Assembly (NCBI RefSeq): GCF_024437655.1
Contig: NZ_JANBVF010000001.1
Span: 62,001 to 126,000, forward strand
Direction of reading: 5' to 3'
Length of the DNA stretch: 64,000 nt
Source of the DNA: Chitinolyticbacter albus
GTDB taxonomy: Bacteria > Pseudomonadota > Gammaproteobacteria > Burkholderiales > Chitinibacteraceae
The position numbers and the translations under genes are program-made. Shown here in pieces: positions 52,179-64,000 of the stretch (within the stretch, counting starts at the first letter, position 1; each line of letters opens with the position of its first letter). The notes beneath the pieces were generated by a model. That model ran no database searches and was not told the DNA's origin. It saw only the letters and a program-made list of their open reading frames with translations.

Positions 52179-52202
52179 AGCCGGCCCGACAGCCGGCTTT
52201 TT
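52179..52202 (+). terminator. Terminator after the nuclease gene
   Basis: 7-bp stem AGCCGGC (52179-52185) / GCCGGCT (52192-52198), loop of 6, then TTTTT. Confidence 0.85.
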
Positions 52203-52217
52203 GCCGCACCGCCTCGC

Positions 52218-52246
52218 TTGACAACGCGTGTAGCAAAAAATATCTG
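52218..52246 (+). promoter_or_regulatory. Sigma-70 promoter of gnd
   Basis: TTGACA at 52218-52223, exactly 17 bp spacer, TATCTG at 52241-52246. It predicts a leader of about 150 bases before the gnd ATG. Confidence 0.75.
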
Positions 52247-52407
52247 ACTACACAGGATTTTTTGCCGGAAGAAGGCTTTATTTACCCCCGCATTGCCCCA
52301 TATCATGCGCAGTCTCAAATTCACAAGACTGCTGGCGTCGCCCGGGTCACGACCCGTACGGCCACGCACGGCAATCATCACTTGCGCTAAGACAGGAGCA
52401 AACCACG

Positions 52408-53820
<1,413 letters not shown>

Positions 53821-53841
53821 GCGTGTACTGGCCGTTGCAGT

Positions 53842-53874
53842 GACAAAGGCCCCGCGAGGGGCCTTTGTCGTTTC
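53842..53874 (+). terminator. Terminator after gnd
   Basis: 12-bp perfect stem GACAAAGGCCCC (53842-53853) / GGGGCCTTTGTC (53858-53869), loop GCGA, then GTTT. Confidence 0.8.
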
Positions 53875-53887
53875 CGCAGGCCTGCAA

Positions 53888-54154
53888 TCAGCCGTTGGCG
53901 TAGGGGCCGGTGCAGGTCAGGCCGGCGATCTCGTCCGGTGTCAGCGGGCACCAGTATTGCGAATTGCGCGGTGCGTAATAGCAGCCGGGCAGGCCGCGCG
54001 GAATGCAGCCACTGGCCACGACGAGGCCGGAAGCCTGCGCCGACGGCGTGGCAAAGCCACTGCTGATAAAGAGCGGCTCGGCAACCGGGGCATCGGCGGC
54101 GGCGGCAAAAGCTGTGGTCAGGGCAAATCCGAGTGCAACGACGAGCTGTTTCAT
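53888..54154 (-). CDS. Small exported cysteine-containing protein
   Basis: 88-residue protein with a signal peptide (MKQLVVALGFALTTAFAAAA) and a short mature part with four cysteines (SGCIPRGLPGCYYAPRN, QYWCPLT, GLTCTGPYANG), which could form two disulfides in the periplasm. GGAGG lies 4 bp before the ATG at 54152-54154. It is not recognised. It is convergent with gnd. Confidence 0.6.
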   Translation of the reverse strand: MKQLVVALGFALTTAFAAAADAPVAEPLFISSGFATPSAQASGLVVASGCIPRGLPGCYYAPRNSQYWCPLTPDEIAGLTCTGPYANG

Positions 54155-54821
54155 CATTCCTCCAGATCGGACATCAGTCTTTCGCAGGACTATCCTGCGC
54201 GCCCACATTAGACTTTACTGATTCCAACATCCAGCTGTCTTTATATTGCAGTTTCCAAACGGCCGATCCAAGGGTATGAACGTCGTTCGCCGCCACGGCG
54301 GCGACACAGGCGGCGGCTGCCCTGTTTTTGATCAGCGCAGCACAACACCAGGCAGATCAAGGACTTGCCCGGCTTACCCACAGGCACCCCACACCGTTGC
54401 GCCCATCTTCCGTGGAAAACCGGGCCGGGCCTGCCGCTACGCGGTATTCACGCCCACTCCGGATGCGCAGGCCGCGGCCACCTGCGCAGTGCCGCTTTTT
54501 TGCGCAGCCGGCTCTATCCACCGGCGCGACAAGGACTTAGCCGACCTATCCACAGCCTTTCCCCACCGTTCTCCGCAAACGGTGGGGAAAACGGTCAAGG
54601 CTCTGCCCATATATTGAGCGCCCGCGGATTCTCCTTGCTGTTCAGGCACTTGGACCACTCATCCACAGGCTCTCTACAAGCTTGCTCCAGCAAGACCGTG
54701 GAAAAGCACGCGGTGCCCCCTGGCCAGCTTGCAGGGCCCTCCCCCAACACCTAGGCTGAGCCTGTCAAGGCGCCTTTTGCGAAGGCGCCCAGCCCCCGGC
54801 GCACGCCTATCCACAAACACC
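54155..54821. other. Noncoding region with a cluster of DnaA-box-like 9-mers
   Basis: 667 bp without a supported gene. Four 9-mers differ by one base from TTATCCACA, all on the plus strand: 54374-54382, 54546-54554, 54659-54667 and 54807-54815. A weaker one is at 54514-54522. By a simple random expectation about 0.1-0.2 such sites would occur in this length. No dnaA or dnaN gene is near. Confidence 0.5.
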
Positions 54822-58380
<3,559 letters not shown>

Positions 58381-58387
58381 CGGCCCG

Positions 58388-59071
58388 CTAGCGTCCCAGG
58401 GCCCTTGCCAGCCAGGCTTCGATTTCCTGCGGCAGGAACGGCGTGCCACCTTCCAGCAACTGGGTGCCGTGGCCCGCGGAATCGAGGATGCGCACCGCGA
58501 TTTCGCCCTGGTCATCCTTGAGGAAACGCCGCGCGACGGTATTGGCGCCGCGATCATAGCGCCCGGCATAGATCGCGACCGAGCGGCCGAGAAAGGATTT
58601 CATCATCGCCGCGCCGAAGAGCTCGTTGTCAGCGGGAGAGAGCGCCACCACGGTCGGGCAGGCCGGCCGCCCGGCACAGGCCTGCAAAGCCAGATTGGCG
58701 CCCGCGCTCGCGCCCACCAGGGCAATTCGCTTCGGGTCCACGCCGGGTTGCCGGGCGACCCAGGCCAGCCAGGCGTCCACGTCCCTGGGGGCAATTTCCC
58801 AGTCCACCAATCCCCCTGTCTGGCCAAACCCGCGCAGATCGACCGCCAGCACCGACCACCCCGCGGCCTGCAGGTTGGGCAGCAACGGCGCCCAGGTCTT
58901 GCGCCCTTCGGGAACCGTCATATGTAGCAGGACGACGGTGCCCTTGCCTTCCTGGGCGGAAGCCGACCAGTCGCCGTAGAGCTTCAGGCCATCGGCGGCA
59001 TCCAGGGTGACGGTCTGGGCGCTGGCGGTGCAGGCACCGCAAAGGGCGATCAGGCTGATCCAGTACTTCAT
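58388..59071 (-). CDS. Exported alpha/beta-hydrolase
   Basis: 227-residue hydrolase with a signal peptide (ISLIALCGACTASAQ). The fold markers are VVLLHMTVPEGRKTW (oxyanion strand), LAVDLRGFGQTGG, the nucleophile elbow GASAGAN with the catalytic Ser, the Asp near YAGRYDRGANTVA and the His in ILDSAGHGTQLLE. Substrate is unknown; dienelactone-hydrolase-like. The start at 59071 is chosen for the signal peptide. It is convergent with fadH. Confidence 0.82.
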   Translation of the reverse strand: MKYWISLIALCGACTASAQTVTLDAADGLKLYGDWSASAQEGKGTVVLLHMTVPEGRKTWAPLLPNLQAAGWSVLAVDLRGFGQTGGLVDWEIAPRDVDAWLAWVARQPGVDPKRIALVGASAGANLALQACAGRPACPTVVALSPADNELFGAAMMKSFLGRSVAIYAGRYDRGANTVARRFLKDDQGEIAVRILDSAGHGTQLLEGGTPFLPQEIEAWLARALGR

Positions 59072-59252
59072 GGTGCGTTCTCCACAGTTGGCACACTTCC
59101 GAAGTATCAGGAGGAACACCGCGCCCCGCAAAGCGCGTACCGGCATGGCGGATATGCGTGAAAATCATGATCGCCCCGGGGCTTCAGGCGCCAGCACGCC
59201 GGCCAACACGCACCGCGGTATCGTCCAGAATGGCGTGCCCGATTGCGTGAAT

Positions 59253-59687
59253 TCAGCCCAGATGGGTATGGCGGACCACGCTGCGCGCATCCTCATCCAT
59301 TTCGGCGAGGCCTTGCAGGATGCCGCATTGATCGAGCGTCGAGTCACGCTGGCAGCGCTGGCGCAAGGCCAGCAACTGCGTCTTGAGTTGCTGCAGCTCG
59401 CTGATGCGCAACACGACATGATCGATATGCGCATCGATCACCTGGTCGATACCGCCGCAACTTGGCGCGGCCTCTGCCATCGTGTCGAGCAGCAGGCGGA
59501 TTTCACCATGCGTCATATCGAGCGCACGGCAGTTGCGAATGAAGCGCAGCCTGTCCAGGTGCTCGGTGCCATAGGCGCGGTAGTTGCTCGCCGTGCGCGC
59601 GGCCAGGGGCAGCAAGCCCTCGCGCTCGTAGTAACGGATAGTCTCGACGCTGCACTGCGCGGCTTTCGCCACCTCCCCGATCTTCAT
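59253..59687 (-). CDS. cadR: MerR-family Cd(II)/Pb(II)-responsive regulator (CadR/PbrR)
   Basis: 144-residue MerR-type activator. The winged helix reads MKIGEVAKAAQCSVETIRYY and EREGLLPLAART, then a dimerisation helix. Metal-binding cysteines are in APSCGGI, RQRCQRDS and LDQCGIL, the three-Cys pattern of CadR/PbrR. The C-terminal His (VVRHTHLG) may add a ligand. It is divergent from a DUF3703 gene with a typical MerR promoter between them. Confidence 0.9.
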   Translation of the reverse strand: MKIGEVAKAAQCSVETIRYYEREGLLPLAARTASNYRAYGTEHLDRLRFIRNCRALDMTHGEIRLLLDTMAEAAPSCGGIDQVIDAHIDHVVLRISELQQLKTQLLALRQRCQRDSTLDQCGILQGLAEMDEDARSVVRHTHLG

Positions 59688-59710
59688 GGTGTCATTCCCG
59701 CCTCAAGCCC

Positions 59711-59741
59711 TTGACCCTACAGTCACTTCAGGGTGTGTACT
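59711..59741 (+). promoter_or_regulatory. CadR/PbrR-type operator-promoter
   Basis: TTGACC (59711-59716), a 19-bp spacer and TGTACT (59736-59741). The spacer region carries the dyad ACCCT...AGGGT. Over-long 19-20-bp spacers with a central dyad are the hallmark of MerR-activated promoters. It reads toward the DUF3703 gene. Confidence 0.8.
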
Positions 59742-59823
59742 GCCAGCATACGTGGCGCAGCGCCCACCGTCATGGCGAGGGCCGCGCCCAATGCGGCACC
59801 ACAAACCCATCAGGAGCGCAGCG

Positions 59824-60372
59824 ATGTCGATAACCCCCCTTGCCACGGCTTACCAGGGGGCGCTAACGCAGGCCCGCCAGGCGCGCAGTGAAGGCAAACC
59901 CGAGCTTGCCTTCACGCTGCTGGAACGCGCCCATATCCTGGGCCAGCAACGGTTCGGCTGGCATTTTCGCGTGCACTGGAGGATGTTGGAGCTCGCCATC
60001 CTCCTGCGCGACGGTCGGGAAATCCGCGGCCAGCTGCTGCGGCTGTTGCTGACGCCATTGGGCCACCTCACCGGCCGACTACCGCTGGGCAATACCGGCC
60101 GCGCCAACGTCAGTGCTTTTGCGCCGATGCCCATTGCGCAGGAATTACAGCAACTCGCAGCACAAGCAGGGGGCGTACCTGAAGCGCCTCGGAACCAACC
60201 GAGCGATCGGTGCGCCCCCGCCATTTACCGTCTCGCGGCCAGCCCTGGTCGAGATGCCGAGCAGTCGCTCTTGCATGGTCATGCCTTGCGGCAGGAACAA
60301 CGCCATGCGCGGGTCCAGGTGAAAATCGGCGCAGCCGCTATAGCCAATAAAGCGCGAGCTCGGCGAAAATAG
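59824..60372 (+). CDS. DUF3703 protein with unusual C-terminal extension
   Basis: 182-residue product. The first 115 residues match the DUF3703 pattern (YQGALTQARQARSEGKPELA; LLERAHILGQQRFGWHFRVH; VSAFAPMPIAQELQQL), a small family found next to metal-resistance regulators. Family members normally end near here. The remaining 65 or so residues (basic, Arg/Gln-rich) look like read-through of noncoding or antisense sequence. CAGGAG lies 8 bp before the ATG. Control by the CadR-type promoter upstream is likely. Function unknown. Confidence 0.75.
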   Translation: MSITPLATAYQGALTQARQARSEGKPELAFTLLERAHILGQQRFGWHFRVHWRMLELAILLRDGREIRGQLLRLLLTPLGHLTGRLPLGNTGRANVSAFAPMPIAQELQQLAAQAGGVPEAPRNQPSDRCAPAIYRLAASPGRDAEQSLLHGHALRQEQRHARVQVKIGAAAIANKARARRK

Positions 60373-60394
60373 CGCACGACGCAAAGGAAGCTGC

Positions 60395-60898
60395 ATGACG
60401 ACCAAGACCAAACTCGCGCTGGCGCTCGGCCTGCTGGTGATGGCTATCGCGGGATACGCGCTCTGGCACAGCCAGCGCCCCGTCGTACCTATCGCCAGCT
60501 ACACCACGCTGGATGGCCGCAGCGGATCGATCTCGGGTCTGCGTGGCAAAGTGGTGCTGGTAAATTTCTGGGCTACCAGCTGCCCAGGCTGCATGCAGGA
60601 AATGCCGGATCTGATGCGCGTGCACCAGAAATTCAAGCCGCAAGGCTACGAAACACTGGCCGTGGCGATGAGCTACGACGTGCCGGTCTATATCCGCACC
60701 TATCGCCAGCGCGCCCAGCTCCCCTTCGTGGTCACGCACGACCAGAGCGGCGCCATCGCGACGGCTTTTGGCGACGTAACGCTCACGCCCACCAGCTTTT
60801 TGCTCGACAAGCGGGGCGCGGTGATCAAGAAGTACGTCGGCGTGCCGGACATGGCCGAGCTGGAAGCGCAGATCGGCAAGGCGCTGCGGGCCAGCTAA
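60395..60898 (+). CDS. TlpA-type thiol:disulfide oxidoreductase
   Basis: 167-residue thioredoxin-fold protein anchored by an N-terminal helix (LALALGLLVMAIAGYAL), facing the periplasm. The active site is WATSCPGCMQE (CPGC) and the cis-Pro loop lies in LTPTSFLLDKRG. AAGGAAG lies 5 bp before the ATG. It follows the DUF3703 gene by 22 bp, so it may share the metal-responsive promoter. It probably reduces periplasmic thiols, for example in cytochrome c maturation or metal/redox stress. Confidence 0.88.
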   Translation: MTTKTKLALALGLLVMAIAGYALWHSQRPVVPIASYTTLDGRSGSISGLRGKVVLVNFWATSCPGCMQEMPDLMRVHQKFKPQGYETLAVAMSYDVPVYIRTYRQRAQLPFVVTHDQSGAIATAFGDVTLTPTSFLLDKRGAVIKKYVGVPDMAELEAQIGKALRAS

Positions 60899-60955
60899 CA
60901 CCTGGCCGGCTCGGCATGACAATCAGCCCGCAACACGTGGGCGCGATGCCGGCCA

Positions 60956-62497
60956 TCACTGTCCGTGCCGCTTTTCCAGCCGGCACTCGTAGCACAGGAT
61001 CACCCGGCCCTGGTCGTCCACGCTTTCCAGCTTCACCGTAAAGCCCCACAGCCGGGCCACGTGCTTCAGTACCTCGTGCACGCTGTTCGCGAGCGGTCGA
61101 CGCTGATGCTGAGTGTGCCGTAACGTCAGCGTCCTATCGCCCCTGACATTGACGTCGAACACCTGGATATTGGGTTCGCGCGCGGCCAGATTGTATTGCT
61201 CGGCGAGCTTGCGCCGGATCTCGGCATAACCGGCGTCGTCATGGATGGCCGAAACCTTGAGCCGGGATTGCTCGTCATCGTCCAGGATGGCGAAGAAGCG
61301 GAAATCGCGGATCAGCTTGGGCGACAGGTATTGCGCAATAAAGCTCTCATCCTTGAAATTGCGCATCGCGAAATCGAGCTGACGGCGCCAATCGGTGCCT
61401 GCCAGTTCCGGAAACCACTGCTTGTCCTCGTCGGTCGGTTCCTGGCAGATGCGCTGGATATCGCGATACATGGCAAAACCGAGCGCATAGGGATTGATGC
61501 CGTTGAAGTATGGGCTATCCACGCCGGGCTGGGTCACCACGCTAGTGTGGCTATGCAGGAATTCGAACATCGACGAGTCGGTGAGCTTGCCATCGTCGTA
61601 CAGCTTGTTCAGTAGCGTGTAGTGCCAGAATGTGGCCCAACCTTCATTCATCACCTGCGTCTGGCGCTGCGGGTAGAAATACTGCGCCACCTTGCGCACG
61701 ATACGCACGATCTCGCGCTGCCATGGCTCCAGGAGCGGCGCGAACTTCTCGATGAAATAGAGCAGGTTCTCCTGCGGTTCGTCCGGAAAGCGCTGCGGAG
61801 ACGATGACGCTTCGAGCTCGGACTGCATGGTGGGGATGGTGCGCCACAGCGTGTTCACCTGCGATTGCAGGTATTCCTCGCGCTCGGCTTGCCGGGCGCG
61901 TTCCTGGGCCAGCGACAGTTTCTGCGGCCGCTTGTAGCGGTCGACGCCATAGTTCATCAGCGCATGGCAGGAATCGAGCAGCTCCTCCACCTCCTCTTCG
62001 CCGTAGCGTGCCTCGCAATCGGCGATGTATTTCTTGGCGAACACCAGATAGTCGATGATGGCATCGGCCTCGGTCCAGGTGCGGAACAGGTAGTTACCCT
62101 TGAAGAAGCTGTTGTGCCCGAACGACGCGTGCGCGATCACCAGCGCCTGCATCGTCATCGTGTTCTCCTCCATCAGGTAGGCGATGCAGGGGTTGGAGTT
62201 GATGACGATTTCATACGCCAGGCCCATGGCGCCGCGCTGGTAGTTCTTCTGCGTAGAGAGGAAATGCTTGCCGTAGCTCCAGTGGTGGTACATCACCGGC
62301 ATGCCCACCGAGGCGTAGGCATCCATCATCTGCTCTGCGCTGATGACTTCCAGCTGGGTGGGGTAGGTGTCGAGCCCGAAATCGCGGGCGATACGGCCAA
62401 TCTCGTCGTAGGTCGACTGGATCAACTCGAAGGTCCATTCGGAGCCGGAGAACAGCGGCGTACGCACGGGGGCGTCGGTATGGGCGACTGCGGTCAT
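60956..62497 (-). CDS. SpoVR family protein (YcgB)
   Basis: 513-residue protein of the SpoVR/YcgB family. Features include YPTQLEVISAEQMMDAYASV, MYHHWSYGKHF, ACLGHNSFFK-like HASFGHNSFFKGNYLF, NEGWATFWHYTLL and GINPYALGFAMYRDI. In E. coli YcgB belongs to the RpoS/stress regulon together with YeaG and YeaH. It is the third gene of the prkA-yeaH-ycgB set, starting 29 bp after the yeaH stop. Confidence 0.93.
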   Translation of the reverse strand: MTAVAHTDAPVRTPLFSGSEWTFELIQSTYDEIGRIARDFGLDTYPTQLEVISAEQMMDAYASVGMPVMYHHWSYGKHFLSTQKNYQRGAMGLAYEIVINSNPCIAYLMEENTMTMQALVIAHASFGHNSFFKGNYLFRTWTEADAIIDYLVFAKKYIADCEARYGEEEVEELLDSCHALMNYGVDRYKRPQKLSLAQERARQAEREEYLQSQVNTLWRTIPTMQSELEASSSPQRFPDEPQENLLYFIEKFAPLLEPWQREIVRIVRKVAQYFYPQRQTQVMNEGWATFWHYTLLNKLYDDGKLTDSSMFEFLHSHTSVVTQPGVDSPYFNGINPYALGFAMYRDIQRICQEPTDEDKQWFPELAGTDWRRQLDFAMRNFKDESFIAQYLSPKLIRDFRFFAILDDDEQSRLKVSAIHDDAGYAEIRRKLAEQYNLAAREPNIQVFDVNVRGDRTLTLRHTQHQRRPLANSVHEVLKHVARLWGFTVKLESVDDQGRVILCYECRLEKRHGQ

Positions 62498-62526
62498 GGT
62501 GGCCTCGCTGGCGTGCGGCGGCAGGG

Positions 62527-63810
62527 TCAGGCGGCGCTACGCTCGCCCAGGCCCGCCTTCTTGAACAGGTCACGGAACACTGGCCAGATCTGGCCGGCAT
62601 CCTTGATACGGCGCATCACGAAGTGGTGGTGCTGCGCCGCCACCTGCTCATACTCGTACCACAGGTTCTGCGGCTCCCCCTCGGTGATCTCGACGTAGGC
62701 GTAGTACTGCAGCAGCGGCAATAGCTCGTTGGACAGCAGCTCGCGGCAATGCGGGGAATCGGAATCCCAGTTGTCGCCGTCCGACGCCTGGGCGACGTAG
62801 ATGTTCCAGTCTGCGGTCGGGTAACGCGCCAGCACGATCTTCTTCACCAGCTTGAGCGCGGACGACACCACGGTGCCGCCGGTATCGCGCGCATGGAAGA
62901 ACTCGTCCTCGTTCACCTCGAACGCCTGGGTGTGGTGACGCACGAACACCACATCGATCTTCTCGTAAGCGCGCTCCAGGAACAGGTAGAGCAGGATGAA
63001 GAAACGCTTGGCGATATCCTTCTTCATCTCGTCCATCGAACCTGACACATCCATCACGCAAAACATCACCGCCTGCGTGGTCGGATTGGGCACCCGTACC
63101 CGGTTGCTGTAGCGCAAGTCAAAGGGATCGATCCAGGGGATACGTGCCAGCCGCGCCTTATGTTCGCGGATTTCCTGCATCAGTGCGTGGATTTCCGGAT
63201 CGTGCTCGTCGCGGCTTTCCAGCAGCTCGTCGAGTTTTTCCTGCGCAGCGCCAAGCTCATCCATCGGCAGCGCCGACAGCGCAATACGCCGGCCGAGCGC
63301 ACCGCGCAGGCTGCGCAACACGTGGATGTTGGTCGGAGTGCCATCACTGGTGAAGCCCGCGCGCATCGGTTTGAAGGTGGTGGTTTGCGCCAGCTGCGTC
63401 TTGATCAGGTTGGGCAGCTCCAAATCGTCGAAGAAGTAGCTGAGAAACTCCTCCTTGGAGAGCGTGAACACGAATTCGTCCTGCCCGTCGCCGCCGTCAC
63501 CCGAACCGCCGCCACCTCCGCCTCCACCACCGCCTTGCGGGCGCTCGAATTCGTCACCGCGCAGGTATTCCTTGTTGCCCGGATAGACACGCTCGGTCAC
63601 CCCGCCCTGTGCATGGCCGAAGGTCGGCTCGCCGATATCCTTCACCGGGATCGACACCTTTTCACCGCGCTCGATATCGGTGATCGAGCGGTCCTTCACC
63701 GCGCGCGCCACCGCCTCCTTGATCTGCCCCTTGAAGCGCTTGAGGAAGCGCTCCCGGTTCACCGCGGATTTGTTCTTGCCATTCAGACGCCGGTCTATCA
63801 GATGGAACAT
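62527..63810 (-). CDS. yeaH: YeaH/YhbH family protein (DUF444)
   Basis: 427-residue protein. The conserved N-terminus is MFHLIDRRLNGKNKSAVNRE. A Gly-rich stretch at about 93-105 is followed by a von Willebrand-like domain with a MIDAS-type motif (FCVMDVSGSMDEMKKD) and the C-terminal EPQNLWYEYEQV. It works with the PrkA/YeaG kinase in starvation responses. CGGAG lies 5 bp before the ATG at 63808-63810; an in-frame GTG 6 bp upstream is less likely. Confidence 0.93.
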   Translation of the reverse strand: MFHLIDRRLNGKNKSAVNRERFLKRFKGQIKEAVARAVKDRSITDIERGEKVSIPVKDIGEPTFGHAQGGVTERVYPGNKEYLRGDEFERPQGGGGGGGGGGSGDGGDGQDEFVFTLSKEEFLSYFFDDLELPNLIKTQLAQTTTFKPMRAGFTSDGTPTNIHVLRSLRGALGRRIALSALPMDELGAAQEKLDELLESRDEHDPEIHALMQEIREHKARLARIPWIDPFDLRYSNRVRVPNPTTQAVMFCVMDVSGSMDEMKKDIAKRFFILLYLFLERAYEKIDVVFVRHHTQAFEVNEDEFFHARDTGGTVVSSALKLVKKIVLARYPTADWNIYVAQASDGDNWDSDSPHCRELLSNELLPLLQYYAYVEITEGEPQNLWYEYEQVAAQHHHFVMRRIKDAGQIWPVFRDLFKKAGLGERSAA

Positions 63811-63905
63811 GGCCACTCCGGTGAATTGTGATTCGCGCAGCCGCGCTCAGGTGAAACGTGAAACGCAATCCGTCCTGCGTTTCACCCCCCACACTCACGT
63901 ATCCA

Positions 63906-64000
63906 CTACGAAGACTTGCGCACCCGCAGATACCATTCGCACAGCAGGCGCACCTGCTTGGCGGTGTAGCCCTTGGTGACCATGCGGTTGACGAAGTCCT
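63906..64000 (-). CDS. prkA: PrkA (YeaG) serine protein kinase, C-terminal end only
   Basis: The last 31 codons read DFVNRMVTKGYTAKQVRLLC and end EWYLRVRKSS with a TAG stop at 63906-63908. This is the recognised C-terminus of PrkA/YeaG, the AAA-type protein kinase of the operon. The rest lies to the right of the window. The 95 bp to yeaH hold no gene. Confidence 0.9.
   Translation of the reverse strand, partial: DFVNRMVTKGYTAKQVRLLCEWYLRVRKSS

Noticed and set aside
54155-54821. The chromosomal replication origin
   Set aside because: The DnaA-box-like cluster is real, but dnaA, dnaN, gyrB, rpmH and an AT-rich unwinding stretch are all missing nearby.
60145-60411. A minus-strand gene overlapping the DUF3703 tail
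   Set aside because: It reads plausible peptide (FHLDPRMALFLPQG) but its only start lies inside the TlpA gene, it has no ribosome site and I recognise no family. It could be a decayed gene end but cannot be supported.

Overview
The window is GC-rich DNA from a betaproteobacterium. Three kinds of gene together suggest a chitin-degrading member of the Neisseriales (Chromobacteriaceae/Chitinibacteraceae-like): a secreted GH18 chitinase with three chitin-binding modules, a secreted nuclease ending in chitin-binding modules, and class I polyhydroxyalkanoate synthesis. The genus is an inference from gene content. Most of the window is ordinary chromosome with short operons. The accessory DNA lies mainly between about 29.4 and 41.5 kb.

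Layout. 0-2.3 kb: gspC and the start of gspD (type II secretion), read leftwards. 2.4-2.7 kb: tRNA-Val and tRNA-Asp behind a good promoter. 2.9-8.1 kb: a triple-PAS protein and the helicase hrpA. 8.4-15.8 kb: a PEP-CTERM protein, a YkgJ protein, a rhodanese, phaA and phaC, the PBP7-type endopeptidase pbpG, ybaN and trxC. 15.8-19 kb: a sulfide/sulfur module (BigR-type repressor, two YeeE/YedE-type transporters, a SulP transporter) facing the decayed 3' end of a persulfide-dioxygenase-type gene. 19-22.5 kb: pyruvate kinase, tRNA-Arg, a VOC protein, a membrane gene frameshifted by a 7-bp tandem duplication, and a DUF1801 protein. 22.7-29.4 kb: chitinase, a Tim44-like protein, two sugar ABC permeases with an acetyltransferase gene between them, and a CE4 deacetylase.

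29.6-31.3 kb is the most unusual stretch: three integron-type gene cassettes in a row, each ending in an attC site, with no integrase gene visible (a CALIN-type array). The outer 7-mers of each cassette are exact reverse complements (GTTATGC/GCATAAC, GTTAGGC/GCCTAAC, GTTAGGC/GCCTAAC), which fixes the cassette boundaries. Cassette 3 encodes a RusA-like Holliday-junction resolvase with all catalytic positions in place. After the array come a yeast-type cytosine deaminase, a MAPEG protein and an IS5-type transposase scrap.

32.8-41.5 kb is a type VI secretion effector island: VgrG, a DUF2169 adaptor, a DUF4150 PAAR-like spike, a toxin with a probable HNH-type nuclease C-terminus, three tandem genes holding four related candidate immunity domains, a beta-propeller-like protein, and a TIGR02270-like gene cut off at a breakpoint with a HAD phosphatase remnant. 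The right part (41.5-64 kb) holds argP/lysE, a HerA-like ATPase, a PAP2 phosphatase, an EamA exporter, the nuclease, gnd, a noncoding region with several DnaA-box-like 9-mers, a diguanylate cyclase, fadH, a CadR-type regulator with its 19-bp-spacer promoter, a TlpA thioredoxin, and the spoVR-yeaH-prkA stress operon running off the right edge.
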